Of a stretch of 9,170 nt of DNA, positions 6,456-9,170 are shown in pieces. The notes beneath the pieces are model-generated. The model saw only the letters and a list, made by a program, of their open reading frames with translations, was not told the origin of the DNA and made no database searches. This stretch comes from Rhizobiaceae bacterium (GTDB lineage Bacteria; Pseudomonadota; Alphaproteobacteria; Rhizobiales; Rhizobiaceae), in the NCBI GenBank assembly GCA_028865845.1, contig JAGWJK010000114.1, positions 1 through 9,170 of the forward strand, given 5' to 3'. Each line of letters begins with the position of its first letter. Within the stretch, counting starts at the first letter, position 1. The position numbers and the translations under genes were made by a program.

Positions 6456-7481
6456 ATGAGCGCGCTGCGCTTTGCCGCCATCGGTATCAACCACGACCAT
6501 ATCTACGGCCAGGTCAACGTCATGTTGCGGGCAGGCGCCGAACTGACCGCCTTCTACGCCATCGAAGACGATCTCGCGGCGATCTTCACGCAGCGTTTTC
6601 CGCAGGCAAAGCGCGTCGCCGACAAGCGTGAAATCCTGGAAGACCGCTCGATCGGGCTGATCCTCAGCTCGGCGATCTCAAGCGAACGGGCCGGCATTGC
6701 CATCGACGCCATGCAGCACGGCAAGGACGTCATGCTCGACAAGCCGGGCATGGTGACGCTGGAGCAGCTGGCCGAGGTGCGCAAAGTCCAGTCCGAGACC
6801 GGCCGCATCCTCTCCATTCTCTATTCCGAGCACTTCGAGACGGCGTCGACGGTCAAGGCTGGCGAACTGGTCAAGGCCGGTGCCATCGGTAAGGTCATCC
6901 ACACCACGGGCCTCGGTCCGCACCGGCTGCGCAAGCCGACCCGCCCGGAGTGGTTCTTCGACCGCAAGCGATATGGCGGCATCATCACCGACATTGCATC
7001 GCATCAATGCGAGCAGTTCCTGTTCTTTGCCGATACGCTTGAGGCCGAGGTGCTGTCGGCAACGGTTTCGAACCGCGCCAATCCGGAAACCCCGGGCCTG
7101 CAGGACTATGGCGATTTCCATCTGCGCACGCCCGATGTGACCGGCTATGTCCGAGTCGACTGGTTCACGCCGGACGGTCTTTCCACCTGGGGTGACGGCC
7201 GCCTGTTCATCGTCGGCACCGAAGGGACGATCGAGCTGCGCAAATATGTCGACGTCGCAGGCCGCCCTGGCACGGATCACCTCTTCCTCACCGATCGCAA
7301 GGGCATGCAGCATATCGATTGCGCCGGCATGGATCTGCCTTACGGCCGGCAGTTTGCCGCCGATATCCGCGACCGCACCGAAACCGCCATGGGCCAGGCA
7401 CATTGCTTCAAGGCCATGGAGCTGGCGCTAAAGGCGCAGGCTCTTGCCGAGGCAACAGCGCTCAAATCCGTACAAAGGTAA
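6456..7481 (+). CDS. Gfo/Idh/MocA family oxidoreductase with atypical nucleotide loop (341 aa)
   Basis: This is a dehydrogenase-like protein of the Gfo/Idh/MocA family, expected in the cytoplasm and using NAD(P). The usual GxGxxG loop is replaced by GINHDHIYG (residues 10-18). The family EKP motif is present as DKP (95-97), retaining the lysine. GGIITDIASHQCEQ (174-187) keeps the catalytic-type Asp179 and His183. The C-terminal domain contains FIVGTEGTIELRKY (251-264), a normal family strand pattern. Start ATG 6456 has AGGA about 8 bases upstream. It stands 7 bases before the next oxidoreductase gene but differs from it throughout, so the pair is not a recent duplication. The operon context suggests it acts on the imported compound or its product. 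The substrate and direction are unknown. Confidence 0.92.
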   Translation: MSALRFAAIGINHDHIYGQVNVMLRAGAELTAFYAIEDDLAAIFTQRFPQAKRVADKREILEDRSIGLILSSAISSERAGIAIDAMQHGKDVMLDKPGMVTLEQLAEVRKVQSETGRILSILYSEHFETASTVKAGELVKAGAIGKVIHTTGLGPHRLRKPTRPEWFFDRKRYGGIITDIASHQCEQFLFFADTLEAEVLSATVSNRANPETPGLQDYGDFHLRTPDVTGYVRVDWFTPDGLSTWGDGRLFIVGTEGTIELRKYVDVAGRPGTDHLFLTDRKGMQHIDCAGMDLPYGRQFAADIRDRTETAMGQAHCFKAMELALKAQALAEATALKSVQR

Positions 7482-7488
7482 GTTTGAC

Positions 7489-8559
7489 ATGTCCGACGTG
7501 AAGAAAGTTGCGGTCATCGGTCTCGGCATCGGCCGCTCCCATATTGTCGAAGGCTATCTGCCGCATTCCGATCGCTTCGAGGTTGCCGTCCTCTGCGATC
7601 TCAACGAGGAGCGCCTGAACGCCGTTGGCGACGAATTCGGCATCGCAAGGCGGGTCAAGGATTTCGCTGAAGTGCTGGCAATGCCGGACGTCGATATCAT
7701 CGATATCTGCACCCCGCCCGGTTCGCATTTCCAGCTCATCTTGCAGGCGCTTGCCGCCGGCAAGCATGTCGTTTGCGAGAAGCCGCTGGTCGGCTCGCTT
7801 GCCGATGTCGACGCCGTGATCGAAGCCGAAAAAACGTCGAAGGGCCGGCTCATGCCGATCTTCCAGTATCGTTACGGCGACGGCATTCAGAAGGCCAAGC
7901 GCATCATCGATGCCGGCATTGCCGGCAAGCCCTATGCCGCTACCTCCGAAACCCATTGGGTGCGCGGCGCCGACTATTACGCCGTTCCGTGGCGCGGCAA
8001 GTGGGAGACGGAACTCGGCGGCGTGCTGATGACGCATTCGATCCATCTGCACGACATGCTGACTTATCTAATGGGGCCGATATCGGGCCTGTTCGGCCGC
8101 GTCGCCACCCGCGTCAACGACATCGAGGTCGAGGATTGCGCCAGCGCCAGCCTGCTGATGGCCAATGGCGCGCTGGCGACGATCAGTGCCACGCTCGGCT
8201 CGCAGGAACAGATCAGCCGCCTGCGCCTCTGCTTCGAGAACGTATTGATCGAAAGCAATCACGAGCCCTACAGCCCCGGCCAGGATCCCTGGAAGATCGT
8301 TCCCGCCAATGACGAGATCGCGGCGAAGATCGACGCGCTGCTTGCCGATTGGACGCCGGTGCCGATCCGCTTCAACACGCAGATGAAGCTGTTCCACGAG
8401 GCGCTGGTATCCGGTGGCCCGCTGCCGGTGACGACGGCCGATGCCCGCCAGGCGCTGGAACTGGTGACGGCGTTTTACGAATCGTCGGAAACCCGCACCG
8501 AGATCCGCTTTCCGGTCGGCCCCGAAGCCAGGAAATATAAGAGCTGGAGGCCGGCATGA
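7489..8559 (+). CDS. Gfo/Idh/MocA family oxidoreductase (356 aa)
   Basis: This is a canonical Gfo/Idh/MocA dehydrogenase in its N-terminal half: VAVIGLGIGR (residues 7-16) forms the dinucleotide loop. Asp37 at the end of the second strand (LCDLNEE) suggests preference for NAD over NADP. CEKP lies at 96-99. In the catalytic segment GGVLMTHSIHLHDM (177-190) His186 and Asp189 are conserved, but the position usually occupied by the catalytic Asp is Thr182. Such replacements occur in some subfamilies. The frame is open upstream to 7444 inside the preceding gene, but ATG 7489 is preferred because it gives the typical N-terminus and an AAAGG stands about 10 bases before it. The stop codon overlaps the ATG of a 14-codon ORF (ATGA), followed by the ATPase gene. 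Substrate unknown; sugars, glycosides or inositols are usual. Confidence 0.93.
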   Translation: MSDVKKVAVIGLGIGRSHIVEGYLPHSDRFEVAVLCDLNEERLNAVGDEFGIARRVKDFAEVLAMPDVDIIDICTPPGSHFQLILQALAAGKHVVCEKPLVGSLADVDAVIEAEKTSKGRLMPIFQYRYGDGIQKAKRIIDAGIAGKPYAATSETHWVRGADYYAVPWRGKWETELGGVLMTHSIHLHDMLTYLMGPISGLFGRVATRVNDIEVEDCASASLLMANGALATISATLGSQEQISRLRLCFENVLIESNHEPYSPGQDPWKIVPANDEIAAKIDALLADWTPVPIRFNTQMKLFHEALVSGGPLPVTTADARQALELVTAFYESSETRTEIRFPVGPEARKYKSWRPA

Positions 8560-8600
8560 CGACGTCAGCCTCGCCGACCATTCAGACGAACAGGGAGTAA
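8556..8600 (+). other. Possible 14-codon leader ORF between oxidoreductase and ATPase genes
   Basis: An ATG overlapping the oxidoreductase stop (ATGA) opens a frame MTTSASPTIQTNRE that ends with TAA at 8598-8600. Its last codons form the AGGGAG ribosome-binding site of the ATPase gene, which begins 6 bases later. A ribosome re-initiating here would finish on the ATPase initiation region, so it could couple translation. A GGAGG at 8546-8550 is close to its ATG. It may equally be chance; no homology is claimed. Confidence 0.2.
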
Positions 8601-8606
8601 GCGACC

Positions 8607-9170
<564 letters not shown>

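Noticed and set aside
6456..8559. Tandem duplication of the two adjacent oxidoreductase genes
   Set aside because: The two proteins differ in length, glycine loop and catalytic-segment sequence, so they share only family membership.

Overview
The window looks like chromosomal or replicon DNA from an alphaproteobacterium, most likely of the Rhizobiaceae (Rhizobium/Agrobacterium/Sinorhizobium type). It is GC-rich, genes are packed tightly, and CUT1-type sugar ABC transporters sit beside several Gfo/Idh/MocA oxidoreductases, an arrangement that is very common in rhizobia. The taxon is inferred from style and gene content; no taxonomic marker gene is present. I see no tRNA, rRNA, CRISPR array, insertion sequence or phage gene.

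Left part, minus strand (1-3060). Reading leftwards from the centre there is a TetR-family regulator (3060-2353), a 382-residue Gfo/Idh/MocA oxidoreductase (2210-1062), and an enolase-superfamily (mandelate racemase/muconate lactonizing type) protein whose C-terminus lies outside the window (1024 to 1). Right part, plus strand (3244 to the end). One tight operon encodes a Tat-exported solute-binding protein, two MalF/MalG-type permeases that overlap by 8 bases, two further Gfo/Idh/MocA oxidoreductases, and an ATPase of the MalK/UgpC type that is cut off by the window end. The transport operon is divergent from the TetR gene.

The most informative non-coding signal is an operator-like element of the form TAAC-N6-GTTA. 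A perfect 16-bp palindrome lies upstream of the minus-strand oxidoreductase gene (2280-2295). A 13/16 match lies upstream of the solute-binding-protein gene (3177-3192). Each sits 29-30 bases from the start of a TTGACA -35 hexamer on its own strand, where it would cover the expected transcription start. The simplest reading is that the TetR protein represses both arms and releases them when a ligand, probably the transported compound or a derivative, is present.

Together the genes describe a self-contained uptake and catabolism locus: periplasmic capture, import, one or more NAD(P)-dependent oxidations by three different Gfo/Idh/MocA enzymes, and probably an enolase-superfamily dehydration or isomerisation. 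The substrate cannot be read from the sequence; a sugar, glycoside, polyol or sugar acid is likely. I did not find a clearly new type of system. The unusual points are the paired operator, three divergent oxidoreductases in one regulon, and TetR-type rather than LacI-type control of a CUT1 importer.
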